From: Aeromonas caviae
GTDB lineage: Bacteria > Pseudomonadota > Gammaproteobacteria > Enterobacterales > Aeromonadaceae
Reading direction: 5' to 3'
NCBI RefSeq assembly: GCF_000819785.1
Contig: NZ_CDBK01000096.1
Location: 921-53,397 of the forward strand
Length of the DNA stretch: 52,477 nucleotides
The position numbers and the translations under genes were made by a program. Numbering within the stretch: position 1 is the first letter of the stretch; every line of letters begins with the position of its first letter. Below, one piece after another: positions 18,677-27,099 of this stretch. A model generated the notes under the pieces. The model was not told where the DNA came from, ran no database searches, and was given only the letters and a program-made list of their open reading frames with translations.

Positions 18677-19381
18677 TTATTCCAGTCCCAGCTCGTCTTT
18701 GAGCTCCTTGAGGTAGCGGCGGCTGACCGGTACCCGGGCCCCGCTCGGGGTCACGATCTCCGCCAGCTGATTCTCCAGCAGCCGGATTTCGAAGATGGCG
18801 GCCGGGGCCACCAGATACTGGCGGTGACAGCGCAGCAGCGGGGTCTTCTCTTCGAGGGACTTGAGGGTGAGCTGGGTATGGAACAGCTCGCCCTGGCTTG
18901 CCACGTGAACCCCGCCGAGATCGGAGAAGGCGTACTCCACCTGGGAGGTTGGGAGCAGCCGCACTCGGTTGTGCAGGTATCCGGGGATATGGTGGATGGT
19001 CGGGGCCAAGGTCCCGACCGGTTGCGGGGTGATGTCCTGCCTGAGCCGCGCCAAGGTCTTGGCGAGGCGCGCCGGCTCCACCGGCTTGAGCAGGTAATCG
19101 AAGGCGTTCTCCTCGAACGCCTGGATGGCGTAGTCGTCGAACGCGGTGACAAAGACGATGCGGGGCAGGGGATCGAGCATGGCCACCAGCTCCATGCCGC
19201 TGAGTTTGGGCATCTGGATATCGAGAAACACCACATCCGGCTTGAGTTGCTGGATGAGGCCGAGCGCCTCAATGGCATTGCCCGCCATGCCCAGGATCTC
19301 GATGTCGGGATCGCTGGCCAGCAGCTCTGCCAGCTCCTCGCGGGCATAGGGCTCGTCATCGACGATCAGGGTGCGGATCAT
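18677..19381 (-). CDS. btsR: LytTR-family response regulator BtsR
   Basis: A 234-residue regulator. The receiver domain (about 1-118) has the acidic pocket VDDE at 8-11, the phospho-acceptor Asp54 in FLDIQMP and the conserved Lys in LLKPVEP. The LytTR DNA-binding domain follows (about 130-230) with LLRCHRQYLV and PVSRRYLKEL. It aligns over its length with E. coli BtsR (YehT). The ATG at 19381 overlaps the btsS stop in ATGA, so the two are translationally coupled; an in-frame start at 19456 would lie inside btsS. Its expected target is the adjacent CstA-family gene. Confidence 0.93.
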   Translation of the reverse strand: MIRTLIVDDEPYAREELAELLASDPDIEILGMAGNAIEALGLIQQLKPDVVFLDIQMPKLSGMELVAMLDPLPRIVFVTAFDDYAIQAFEENAFDYLLKPVEPARLAKTLARLRQDITPQPVGTLAPTIHHIPGYLHNRVRLLPTSQVEYAFSDLGGVHVASQGELFHTQLTLKSLEEKTPLLRCHRQYLVAPAAIFEIRLLENQLAEIVTPSGARVPVSRRYLKELKDELGLE

Positions 19382-21069
19382 GTCATCTCCTTGGCGGTGG
19401 TGCGGGGTTGTCGTGGGAGCGTCAGGGAGACCCGGGTCCATTGCTCTGGCTCCCACTGGACGTCAATGCCATAGCGCTCGCCAAAGGCGCTCTTGAGGCG
19501 CTTGTCCACCAGGCTCATCCCCAGACCATCCCCCTGGCCGGATGGTTGCCAGGCCCCGGCGTTGTCTTCGACGCAAAGGGTGATCGCCTCGGGGGTCTCC
19601 CCCGCGAAGAGGCGAAGTCGCCCCTCTCCCAGCAGGGAGCAGATGCCGTGCTTGATGGCATTCTCGATGAGGGGCTGCAGGGTGAAGCTCGGCAGTTGCA
19701 CCTCGGCAAGGTGGGGCGGGATCTCGTTGATGACGGTGAGCCGCTCGCCAAAGCGGGCCTGCTCTATCTCCAGGTAGGAGAGGCAGTGCTCCTGCTCTTC
19801 CCGCAGCGTGGTCAGGCCGCTCTGGCGCTTGAGGTTGTTGCGAAAGAAACGGGAGAGGTGCAGCAGCAGCTCCCGTGCCCGCCCCGGATCGTGGCGGGTA
19901 ATGGCGCTGATGGTGTTGAGGGTGTTGAACAGGAAGTGGGGGTTTATCTGTGCCTGCACCAGCTTGAGCTCGGATTGCACCAGCAGGCGCTGCTGCTGCT
20001 CCAGGCGGCCTGCCAGCAGTTGCTGGGACAACAGGTTGGCGATCCCTTCTCCCAGGGTGTGATTGATCTTGAGGAAGAGCCGCTTCTTTGGCTCATAGAG
20101 CTTGATGGTGCCGATCACCCCCTCGTCACCCTGCAGGGGGATCACCAGCACGGAGCCGAGCTGGCACTGGGGGGAGATGCTGCAACGATAGGGCTGGCTG
20201 TTGCCATCGGCGAACAGCACCTTGTTCTGGGCGATGGCTTGCAGGGTGATCGCCGAGGTGATGGGAGTGCCCGGCTTGTGGTGATCTTCCCCGGTGCCGA
20301 TGAAGGCGAGGATTTTGTCGGTGTCCGTGATGGCGACGGCGCCGACGCCGGTCTCTTCCTGAACGATATGGGCTATCTTGCCGCTGGCCTCCGGAGTGAA
20401 CCCCTGGCTCATGATGCCGACGGTGCGGTTGGCGATGGTGAGCGCTTTGGCGGAGAAGACCCGGGAGAACTTTTCGTACATCCGCTGCTGGTCGCGGATC
20501 ATGCTGATGAAGAGCGCCGCCCCGCAGGAGTTGGCGAGGATCATGGGGGTGGCGATGGTGCGCACCAGCAGCAGGGACTTGTCGAAGGGGGTGGCGACCA
20601 GCAGGATGATCACCATCTGCATGATCTCGGCCACGAAGGTGGTAAAGAAGGCGACTCTGGGGGCAAAGAGGTCATTGACCCTGCCTACCCGCATCAGCCG
20701 CCAGTGCACCAGCCCCCCCAGCAAGCCTTCGCAGGTGGTGGAGATGGCGCAGGCGAGATCGGTGAACCCCCCCAGGGTATAGCGGTGCAGGCCGCCGGTC
20801 AGCCCCACCAGGCATCCCACCAGGGGGCCGCCCAGCAGTCCCCCCAGTACGGCACCGACCGCCCGGGTGTTGGCGATGGCATCATTGATGTCGAGGCCTA
20901 CATAGGTTCCCAGGATGCAAAAGCAGGAGAAGATGACATAGATGAGCACCTTGTGGGGCAGCCTGACGGAGTAGTTGGCCAGGGGACGCAGCAGGGGACT
21001 CTTGGAAAAAAGGTAGGCGATGACCAGGCTGACGCTCATCTGCTGGAGCAGAGAGAGGACTAGTTGCAT
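19378..21069 (-). CDS. btsS: LytS-type sensor histidine kinase BtsS
   Basis: A 563-residue sensor, nearly the size of E. coli BtsS (561) and collinear with it. The N-terminal 5TM-LYT sensor (about 1-190) contains RLPHK and the Gly-rich GGLLGGPLVG and TGGLHRYTLGG. A GAF-like domain covers about 210-345. The His-kinase part begins with QINPHFLFN, where His378 is the phospho-site, and ends with an ATP-binding domain carrying ENAIKHG and GLGMSLVDKRL. BtsS in E. coli is a high-affinity pyruvate sensor. It is the first gene of a btsS-btsR operon upstream of the CstA-type transporter. Confidence 0.93.
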   Translation of the reverse strand: MQLVLSLLQQMSVSLVIAYLFSKSPLLRPLANYSVRLPHKVLIYVIFSCFCILGTYVGLDINDAIANTRAVGAVLGGLLGGPLVGCLVGLTGGLHRYTLGGFTDLACAISTTCEGLLGGLVHWRLMRVGRVNDLFAPRVAFFTTFVAEIMQMVIILLVATPFDKSLLLVRTIATPMILANSCGAALFISMIRDQQRMYEKFSRVFSAKALTIANRTVGIMSQGFTPEASGKIAHIVQEETGVGAVAITDTDKILAFIGTGEDHHKPGTPITSAITLQAIAQNKVLFADGNSQPYRCSISPQCQLGSVLVIPLQGDEGVIGTIKLYEPKKRLFLKINHTLGEGIANLLSQQLLAGRLEQQQRLLVQSELKLVQAQINPHFLFNTLNTISAITRHDPGRARELLLHLSRFFRNNLKRQSGLTTLREEQEHCLSYLEIEQARFGERLTVINEIPPHLAEVQLPSFTLQPLIENAIKHGICSLLGEGRLRLFAGETPEAITLCVEDNAGAWQPSGQGDGLGMSLVDKRLKSAFGERYGIDVQWEPEQWTRVSLTLPRQPRTTAKEMT

Positions 21070-21239
21070 AAAAAAGCTTCCTCAAACACCACGCCGGAGC
21101 CGGGCGTTGTCATGACGCAGGGTGAGCCTGAGCCCGTCTTGATGCGGGCTGCGGGCTGAACGCTGCGGCAGTTTGCCAGAATGGAAAAATAAAACCATAT
21201 AAAATCAGCACGTTAAATTGATATTTGTGTAATCGGTGC

Positions 21240-21333
21240 CTGCTTGATATTGCTGATGCGAGCATGAAGGTATCCACCGGATACGCCACACGGAGGTGGC
21301 ATGCTCCGCCCAGCCATCGGCTGGGCGTTTTTT
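21240..21333 (+). ncRNA. Candidate small structured RNA with its own terminator (unknown family)
   Basis: A plus-strand intrinsic terminator (CGCCCAGCC 21307-21315, loop ATC, GGCTGGGCG 21319-21327, then T6) has no plus-strand gene before it. Directly upstream is a compact fold: a closing stem GAGCATG (21260-21266) with CATGCTC (21300-21306) encloses hairpin GTATCC-ACC-GGATAC (21270-21284) and hairpin GCCAC-ACGGAG-GTGGC (21285-21300). A possible promoter is TCAGCA (21205-21210), 17 bases, TGTAAT (21228-21233), below an A/T-rich tract, giving a start near 21240 and an RNA of about 94 bases. I do not recognise the family. Confidence 0.55.
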
Positions 21334-21421
21334 ATCCAGCTCCAATGGTGGACGATTTCGAGGGGACCTGAGCAATTATTCAGGTTTGTCCAATGAGTTA
21401 TCCCCAGCTTCTGGGGATAAC

Positions 21422-22657
21422 TCAGAAGGCGAAATAGTAACAGACCCGCCGACCCAGACCGAAAAAGGCGCGTTGCGCGTCGTCCAGCTCTTCCTGTCTG
21501 AGGGTGGCGACGATGCTTCGCGCATCTTCCCGCAGATCGATCATGACCACCCCTTCCGGCCGCTGTCCCTTGAGGTAGGGCAGCACCTTGGGTCTGAGGG
21601 GCATGCTGGGCTCGGTGGAGAGCACCAGGGCCAGGACATCGTCATCCAGGCGCACCAGGGAACCCGGTGGATAGACCCCCAGCACTTTTATCAGCAACCT
21701 GACCTGGGTTTGCTCGAACTTCTTCTGGGAGAGCTTGTAGAGCTGGCCGATCACCTGGCTGGGTCCCGGCGGGTTGAGGCCGCTGCGCGGGTGAAGCAGC
21801 TCGTCATAGTGGTCCACCAGCCCGATGAGGCGGGCGAGGGGGGGGATCTTGTCGCCCTTGATCCCGAGGGGAAAACCGCTGCCATCGAGGCGTTCGTGAT
21901 GCAGGTAGGCGACCTCGCGGATCCTGGGTTCGAAAGCCTGCAACTGGTTGAGCATCTCCAGTCCGTACTGGGGGTGCATGTTGAGGAAATTCTGCTCCGC
22001 CTTGCTGAGCTCCCCCCGCTTCTGGATGATCTGGCTCGGGATCCTGAGCTCGCCGATGTCGTGGAGCAGGCCCGCCAGACCGGTCTCCTCGATCTCGACG
22101 GGATTCATGCCAAGCTCCCGTGCCATCAGCATGGCGAGGAAGGCCACGCTCAGGCTGTGTTGCAGCAGGGTATCCGTGTTCTGGCTGCGGATAAGGTGCA
22201 GACCGAGCGGCCCCTGGTGTTCTGCCAGACGGGCGGCGGTGCTGCGCACTATCTGCGCGGTATTGGCCAGGCCTTCGTCCGGTTTGAGGTTGAGGGCGCC
22301 AAGGGCGTCGCGAAGATCTGACAGGGATTGACCGAACGCCTTGTCCGCGATGCGAAGGGAGCGCCTGAACGCCTTTTCGTCGAAGGTGGGGCCCTCAGAA
22401 GAGGAGGTGGTATCCCCGGTGTCGCTCATCTCAAGAGAGGGGACGGGTTCGGCCCGCAGCAGGGGCTCGACCGGCAGATCGCTCTTGTCGGGATCCACCA
22501 TCAGCAGGGTCAGGTCGAGGTGGCGGATGATGTCGAGCTGTTGCTGGTCCTTGATTTTGAAGGCGTTGAACATGAAAGGGTGGCTTGTCCATCCCGTGGG
22601 AAGATGGATGTAGTGGCCGACTCTCAACTGCTCGATGGAGGCCTGTATCAGCGCCAT
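21422..22657 (-). CDS. HD-GYP domain protein with DUF3391 N-terminus (c-di-GMP phosphodiesterase-like)
   Basis: A 411-residue protein. A DUF3391 domain at about 3-130 starts with VGHYIHLPTGWTSHPF. The HD-GYP domain covers about 155-330. Predicted metal ligands are kept: His167, His199-Asp200, His228, His253-His254 and the Asp in VDHYDEL. The signature differs in two places: HDIGE has Glu203 where HDIGK is usual, and the GYP motif reads DGSGFP (Phe262). HD-GYP enzymes break down c-di-GMP to pGpG/GMP and lower biofilm formation. With these changes activity should be treated as likely but unproven. Single minus-strand gene between adhE and the structured RNA. Confidence 0.88.
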   Translation of the reverse strand: MALIQASIEQLRVGHYIHLPTGWTSHPFMFNAFKIKDQQQLDIIRHLDLTLLMVDPDKSDLPVEPLLRAEPVPSLEMSDTGDTTSSSEGPTFDEKAFRRSLRIADKAFGQSLSDLRDALGALNLKPDEGLANTAQIVRSTAARLAEHQGPLGLHLIRSQNTDTLLQHSLSVAFLAMLMARELGMNPVEIEETGLAGLLHDIGELRIPSQIIQKRGELSKAEQNFLNMHPQYGLEMLNQLQAFEPRIREVAYLHHERLDGSGFPLGIKGDKIPPLARLIGLVDHYDELLHPRSGLNPPGPSQVIGQLYKLSQKKFEQTQVRLLIKVLGVYPPGSLVRLDDDVLALVLSTEPSMPLRPKVLPYLKGQRPEGVVMIDLREDARSIVATLRQEELDDAQRAFFGLGRRVCYYFAF

Positions 22658-22730
22658 GGACTAGCTCTTCTGTCGAATTTGCCTATCAACAAGCTAGCAA
22701 AATTAAACAGATAGACAAACAAAAAAGCCC

Positions 22731-22757
22731 GCGCATGTGCGCGGGCTCTTGTCATCC
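22731..22757 (-). terminator. Intrinsic terminator after adhE
   Basis: AGCCCGCGCA (22736-22745), loop TG, TGCGCGGGCT (22748-22757); on the minus strand the stem is followed by six T (complement of 22731-22736). Confidence 0.93.
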
Positions 22758-22767
22758 GTGGCGTTTA

Positions 22768-25443
22768 TCAGGCCTTGGATTTTTTCTTGTTGTCCACCTT
22801 GGCGTCGACCTTGGCTGCAACCGGGGCGGCAGCAGGGGCTTCCTCGATGAAGGGACGGCCGTAGTAGGTGTCCATCAGGATGGCTTTCAGCTCGGTGATC
22901 AGCGGGTAGCGCGGGTTGGCGCCGGTGCACTGGTCATCGAAGGCTTCCAGGGCCAGCTGGTCTACCTTGGCCAGGAAGTCCGCTTCGTTCACGCCGGCTT
23001 CGCGGATGGAGGCCGGGATCCCCAGGGTAGCCTTCAGCTCGTCCAGCCAGGTCAGCAGCTTCTCGATCTTGGCGGCGGTACGGTCACCGGCAGCGGTCAG
23101 GCCCAGGTGGTCAGCCACTTCGGCGTAGCGACGGCGAGCCTGCGGACGGTCGTACTGGGAGAACGCGGTCTGCTTGGTCGGGTTGTCGTTCGCGTTGTAG
23201 CGGATGACGTTGCTGATCAGCAGGGCGTTGGCCAGACCGTGGGGGATGTGGAACTCCGCACCCAGTTTGTGGGCCATGGAGTGGCACACACCCAGGAAGG
23301 CGTTGGCAAACGCGATACCGGCGATGGTGGCGGCGTTGTGCACCTTCTCGCGGGCAACCGGGTCGTTGGCGCCGTTGATGTAGCTGGAGGGCAGGTAGTC
23401 CTTCAGCAGTTTCAGGGCTTGCAGCGCCTGACCGTCGGAGTATTCGTTGGCCAGCACGGAGACATAGGCTTCCATGGCGTGGGTCACGGCGTCGATACCA
23501 CCGAAGGCGCACAGGGACTTGGGCATGCCCATCACCAGGTTGGCATCCACGATGGCCATGTTCGGGGTCAGCTCGTAGTCGGCCAGCGGGTACTTCATGC
23601 CGGTGGCGTCGTCGGTCACGACCGCAAACGGGGTCACTTCAGAACCGGTACCGGACGTGGTGGTGATACAGACCAGTTCGGCCTTCACGCCCATTTTCGG
23701 GAACTTGTAGATACGCTTGCGGATGTCCATGAAGCGCATGGCCAGGTCTTCGAACGCGGTGTCCGGGTGCTCGTACATGACCCACATGATCTTGGCGGCA
23801 TCCATGGGTGAACCACCACCCAGGGCGACGATCACGTCCGGCTTGAAGGAGTTGGCCATCTCGGCGCCCTTGCGGACCACGGACAGGGTGGGGTCGGCTT
23901 CCACTTCGTAGAAGATCTCCACTTCCATGTTCAGCTTCTTGAGCAGGCGAACCACTTCATCGGCATAGCCGTTGTTGAACAGGAAGCGGTCGGTCACCAC
24001 CATGGCGCGCTTCTTGCCTTCCAGGTCGCCCAGGGCGATCGGCAGGGAACCACGACGGAAGTAGATGGATTTCGGAAGTTTGTGCCACAGCATATTTTCT
24101 GCCCGTTTTGCGACTGTCTTCTTGTTGATCAAGTGCTTGGGACCGACGTTCTCGGAGATGGAGTTACCACTCCAGGAGCCGCAACCCAGGGTCAGGGACG
24201 GGGCCAGCGCGAAGTTGTACAGGTCACCGATACCACCCTGGGTGGAGGGGGTGTTGATGAGGATACGGGCGGTCTTCATCTTGTCGCCGAAGTACTTGAT
24301 GCGGTCGGCATTGCGATCCTGGTCGGTATAGAGACCGGAGGTGTGGCCGATACCACCGATGTTGACCATGTCGCAGGCCATTTCGACGGCTTCTTCGAAG
24401 TTCTTGGCACGGAACATACCCAGCGTCGGGGAGAGTTTCTCGTGAGCGAACTCGTCTTCCGCGCAGAGTTCCAGACCTTCACCGATGAGGATCTTGGTGG
24501 TGGCAGGCACGGTCACACCGGCCATGGCGGCGATCTTGGTAGCAGGCTGGCCCACGATGTCGGCGTTCAGGGCGCCGTTGATCAGCAGCACTTTACGCAC
24601 CTTGTCCGCTTCGTCCTTGGAGAGGATGTAGCCGGCGTGGGTCGCGAAACGCTCCTTGACCTGGTTGTAGATGGAGTCGACTACGATAACAGCCTGCTCG
24701 GAGGCACAGACCACGCCGTTGTCGAATGTCTTGGACATCAGGATGGAGGCGACGGCACGCTTCACGTCGGCGGTTTCGTCGATGACGATGGGCACGTTGC
24801 CCGCACCCACGCCGATGGCGGGTTTGCCGGAGGAGTAGGCGGCCTTCACCATGCCCGGGCCACCGGTGGCCAGGATCAGGTTGATGTCGTCGTGACGCAT
24901 CAGGGCGTTGGAGAGTTCGACGGAGGGTTGATCAATCCAGCCGATGATGTCTTTCGGCGCACCGGCAGCCACGGCAGCATCCAGTACCAGCTTGGCAGCG
25001 GTATTGGTGGAGTTCTTGGCGCGGGGGTGCGGGGAGAAGATGATGGCGTTGCGGGTCTTCAGGGAGATGAGTGCCTTGAAGATCGCGGTGGAAGTCGGGT
25101 TGGTGGTCGGTACGATACCGCAGATGATGCCTACCGGCTCGGCGATGGTGATGGTGCCCATCTCGTCATCTTCACTGAGGATGCCGCAGGTCTTCTCATC
25201 TTTGTAGGCGTTGTAGATGTATTCGGAGGCGAAGTGGTTCTTGATAACCTTGTCTTCGATGATACCCATGCCGGATTCAGCCACGGCCATCTGGGCCAGG
25301 GGGATACGGGCGTTGCTGGCGGCCAGAGCGGCGGCGCGGAAGACCTTGTCTACCTGCTCTTGCGAGAAGCTGGCGAATTGACGCTGTGCTTCTTTGACGC
25401 GGGCAACCAGTGCATCCAGTTCAGCCAAATTGGTTACTGCCAT
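22768..25443 (-). CDS. adhE: Bifunctional acetaldehyde-CoA/alcohol dehydrogenase
   Basis: An 891-residue enzyme, the same size and order as E. coli AdhE (891). The N-terminal aldehyde dehydrogenase half has the catalytic Cys246 in DNGVVCASEQ. The C-terminal iron-dependent alcohol dehydrogenase half has the GGGSPMDAAK nucleotide motif and the His-rich metal site around GVCHSMAHKLG and FHIPHG. It reduces acetyl-CoA to ethanol with two NADH, the main redox outlet in fermentation, and forms filaments (spirosomes). The ATG at 25443 gives MAVTN as in E. coli; an in-frame start at 25509 adds 22 unlike residues. FNR control is supported by the promoter described at 25569-25617. Confidence 0.98.
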   Translation of the reverse strand: MAVTNLAELDALVARVKEAQRQFASFSQEQVDKVFRAAALAASNARIPLAQMAVAESGMGIIEDKVIKNHFASEYIYNAYKDEKTCGILSEDDEMGTITIAEPVGIICGIVPTTNPTSTAIFKALISLKTRNAIIFSPHPRAKNSTNTAAKLVLDAAVAAGAPKDIIGWIDQPSVELSNALMRHDDINLILATGGPGMVKAAYSSGKPAIGVGAGNVPIVIDETADVKRAVASILMSKTFDNGVVCASEQAVIVVDSIYNQVKERFATHAGYILSKDEADKVRKVLLINGALNADIVGQPATKIAAMAGVTVPATTKILIGEGLELCAEDEFAHEKLSPTLGMFRAKNFEEAVEMACDMVNIGGIGHTSGLYTDQDRNADRIKYFGDKMKTARILINTPSTQGGIGDLYNFALAPSLTLGCGSWSGNSISENVGPKHLINKKTVAKRAENMLWHKLPKSIYFRRGSLPIALGDLEGKKRAMVVTDRFLFNNGYADEVVRLLKKLNMEVEIFYEVEADPTLSVVRKGAEMANSFKPDVIVALGGGSPMDAAKIMWVMYEHPDTAFEDLAMRFMDIRKRIYKFPKMGVKAELVCITTTSGTGSEVTPFAVVTDDATGMKYPLADYELTPNMAIVDANLVMGMPKSLCAFGGIDAVTHAMEAYVSVLANEYSDGQALQALKLLKDYLPSSYINGANDPVAREKVHNAATIAGIAFANAFLGVCHSMAHKLGAEFHIPHGLANALLISNVIRYNANDNPTKQTAFSQYDRPQARRRYAEVADHLGLTAAGDRTAAKIEKLLTWLDELKATLGIPASIREAGVNEADFLAKVDQLALEAFDDQCTGANPRYPLITELKAILMDTYYGRPFIEEAPAAAPVAAKVDAKVDNKKKSKA

Positions 25444-25568
25444 GTTTATCTCCTGATGATTTGAAAACTGTTTAGTAAGACCTTGGCAATGCCCGGCAAT
25501 TATAGCCACCTTGTCAAGGCGAGAATCACCATAACGGGGTATTTACATGCCTTAGTAAACTGTTTTCT

Positions 25569-25617
25569 GACTCGATTATAGGGTCGGGATGTGTCAGAAA
25601 AGATTGATCTGGATCAT
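25569..25617 (-). promoter_or_regulatory. adhE promoter with class II FNR box
   Basis: TTGAT-CTGG-ATCAT (25604-25617) matches the FNR consensus TTGATnnnnATCAA at nine of ten positions. On the minus strand a perfect -10 TATAAT lies at 25580-25575 and the expected start is near 25569. The FNR box centre (25610.5) is then at -41.5, the classic class II activating position. The -35 hexamer is poor, as is common in activator-dependent promoters. The 5' leader would be about 125 bases. Confidence 0.8.
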
Positions 25618-26184
25618 ATGTAACAAAAGAACAAAAGAAATTCTGTTTCACCCCTTGTCGCACCACTATGTTACGGGAGTGTGTCATCCTTTCTTGGCAT
25701 CACGAGCTGCTGTCACGCGCCCTTGAAATATCTGCTCAGGGAAGGGGATCCGATGAATTCTCGCCTTGACCGGGATGGGGGGAGGCGGTATCGCCGTGAT
25801 GGCGGCAGAACGCCCAGCCCCCTGACGTTTCATTTATGTTGAGAAAGGGGTTGTTGTTTTCATCCAGTCGCCCTGGCGAAACAGCACATCTGGCGGTGGC
25901 AGCAAGCAGGTGTGGTGAGAAGTAAGGGTGCCATTTGCCGAAAATATCGTTTCTTGGCTGAGGGTTGATATAACGCGCTGCCATGGCACCCGGCGATGTT
26001 AATGGCGGCCTCTCTCCCTTAACAACCCGATATGTTGAATTTTGTCGATACATTAGCGGAACTAACTAAAAAGCCCCGGTAAGGGTGAGATTATTTGATT
26101 GGAGAAGGGAAAAGCCATGGTGTAAATTTACGCGCAGTTTGGGGGCTGGCCCCTTGTGGCTCGTATTGGTTCTGGATGGCGCCT
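25618..26184. other. Long gene-free region between adhE and marC/ychE
   Basis: About 570 bases without a convincing gene. A minus-strand reading frame (25736-26053, 105 codons) has no ribosome site, biased composition and no recognisable motif. The region next to the FNR box is A/T-rich (25618-25645). The rest should hold the marC/ychE promoter and leader, but I cannot fix a -35/-10 pair. The same pairing of divergent adhE and ychE with a long spacer is found in E. coli. Confidence 0.5.
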
Positions 26185-26819
26185 ATGGCAGCAATAGACT
26201 TCTCTTTATACCTGAAATTTTTCGTCGGCCTGTTTGCGATCATCAACCCGTTGGGTCTGTTGCCGGTCTTTGTGAGCCTGACGGGCCACATGTCGCCGGA
26301 GGAGCGACGCAAGACCAACACCACCGCCCACATTGCCGTGATGATCATCCTGATGGTCTCCATGTGCATGGGACAGCTCATCCTCGACAGTTTCGGCATC
26401 TCCCTGGCGTCGTTTCGTATTGCCGGTGGCTCGCTCATCACCCTGATCGCCTGGTCGATGCTGCAGGGCAAGCTGGGGGAGGTGAAGCACAACAAGCAGG
26501 AGAAGGGTGAACTGGCTGCGCGTGAATCCATTGCCGTGGTGCCCCTGGCACTGCCGCTGATGGCCGGACCCGGTGCTATCTCCTCTTCCATCGTCTATGC
26601 CAGCCAGAAGACCCTGCCCAGATGGCCGGCATGTTCGTGGTGGTGGTGGCGTTTGCCTGCTGCTCCTGGCTCATCTTCCGGGCTGCTCCCCTGCTGTTCA
26701 AGCTGATGGGCAACACCGGCATCAACGTGGTGACCCGTATCATGGGTCTCATCATGATGTCCCTTGGCATCGAGATCATCGTGGCGGGCATCAAGGGAGT
26801 CTTCCCCGGTCTGGTGTGA
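26185..26819 (+). pseudogene. MarC-family membrane protein (YchE homologue), frameshifted
   Basis: The first frame encodes MAAIDFSLYLKFFVGLFAIINPLG through LPLMAGPGAISSSIVYASQKT, a clear MarC/YchE N-terminal two thirds. At about 26616 the match jumps to another frame, which continues MAGMFVVVVAF through IEIIVAGIKGVFPGLV to a stop at 26819. Joined, they give about 212 residues with six membrane helices, the YchE length. One base seems to be missing: CTGCCCAGATGG would read L-A-Q-M if it were CTGGCCCAGATGG. It could be a real mutation or a sequencing error. Without the shift, translation would end near 26706 with an unrelated tail. The start is uncertain (ATG 26185 or 26176). MarC function is unknown. 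Confidence 0.82.
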
Positions 26820-26839
26820 GCCAGGTCCGTTTTTGTCGG

Positions 26840-26865
26840 AGCCGGTCCTTGTGACCGGCTTTTTA
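26840..26865 (+). terminator. Intrinsic terminator after marC/ychE
   Basis: AGCCGGTC (26840-26847), loop CTTGT, GACCGGCT (26853-26860), followed by a T run. Confidence 0.9.
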
Positions 26866-26868
26866 TTG

Positions 26869-26897
26869 TTTCTTTTTTGTTGGTCATTTCCTATAAT
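26869..26897 (+). promoter_or_regulatory. Candidate oppA operon promoter
   Basis: A perfect -10 TATAAT is at 26892-26897, with only a T-rich weak -35 (TTTCTT, 26869-26874) 17 bases before. It lies after the marC/ychE terminator and would give a leader of nearly 200 bases before the oppA ATG. A long opp leader fits the post-transcriptional control known for E. coli oppA, but I see no certain small-RNA site. Confidence 0.5.
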
Positions 26898-27099
26898 CGA
26901 GCGGCCTTGTACGAAAAACGACCGCCTCGGGATATTTAAATGCTGAATAAATGGTTTTAAGTTGTTTTTTTGACCATGAAAGCGGCCTGTTCCTGATGAT
27001 ATCTATTGCATTATCAGAATTGTCAGGGAATTATGCGGGCAGCGAGGTGTTTGTCTCGTGGATAACAAATGCATGGAATGTTCTTGTTGGAGTATGGAA

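Noticed and set aside
21255..21290. CTGATG next to a stem in the structured RNA, recalling a hammerhead ribozyme core
   Set aside because: The required GAAA and third stem are absent; the resemblance is a six-base coincidence.
22585..23811. Long plus-strand frames opposite adhE (also 24082-25464)
   Set aside because: Antisense shadows of adhE without ribosome sites or recognisable domains.
25736..26053. A 105-codon minus-strand frame in the adhE-marC spacer
   Set aside because: No ribosome site, unusual residue mix and no motif. Treated as non-coding.
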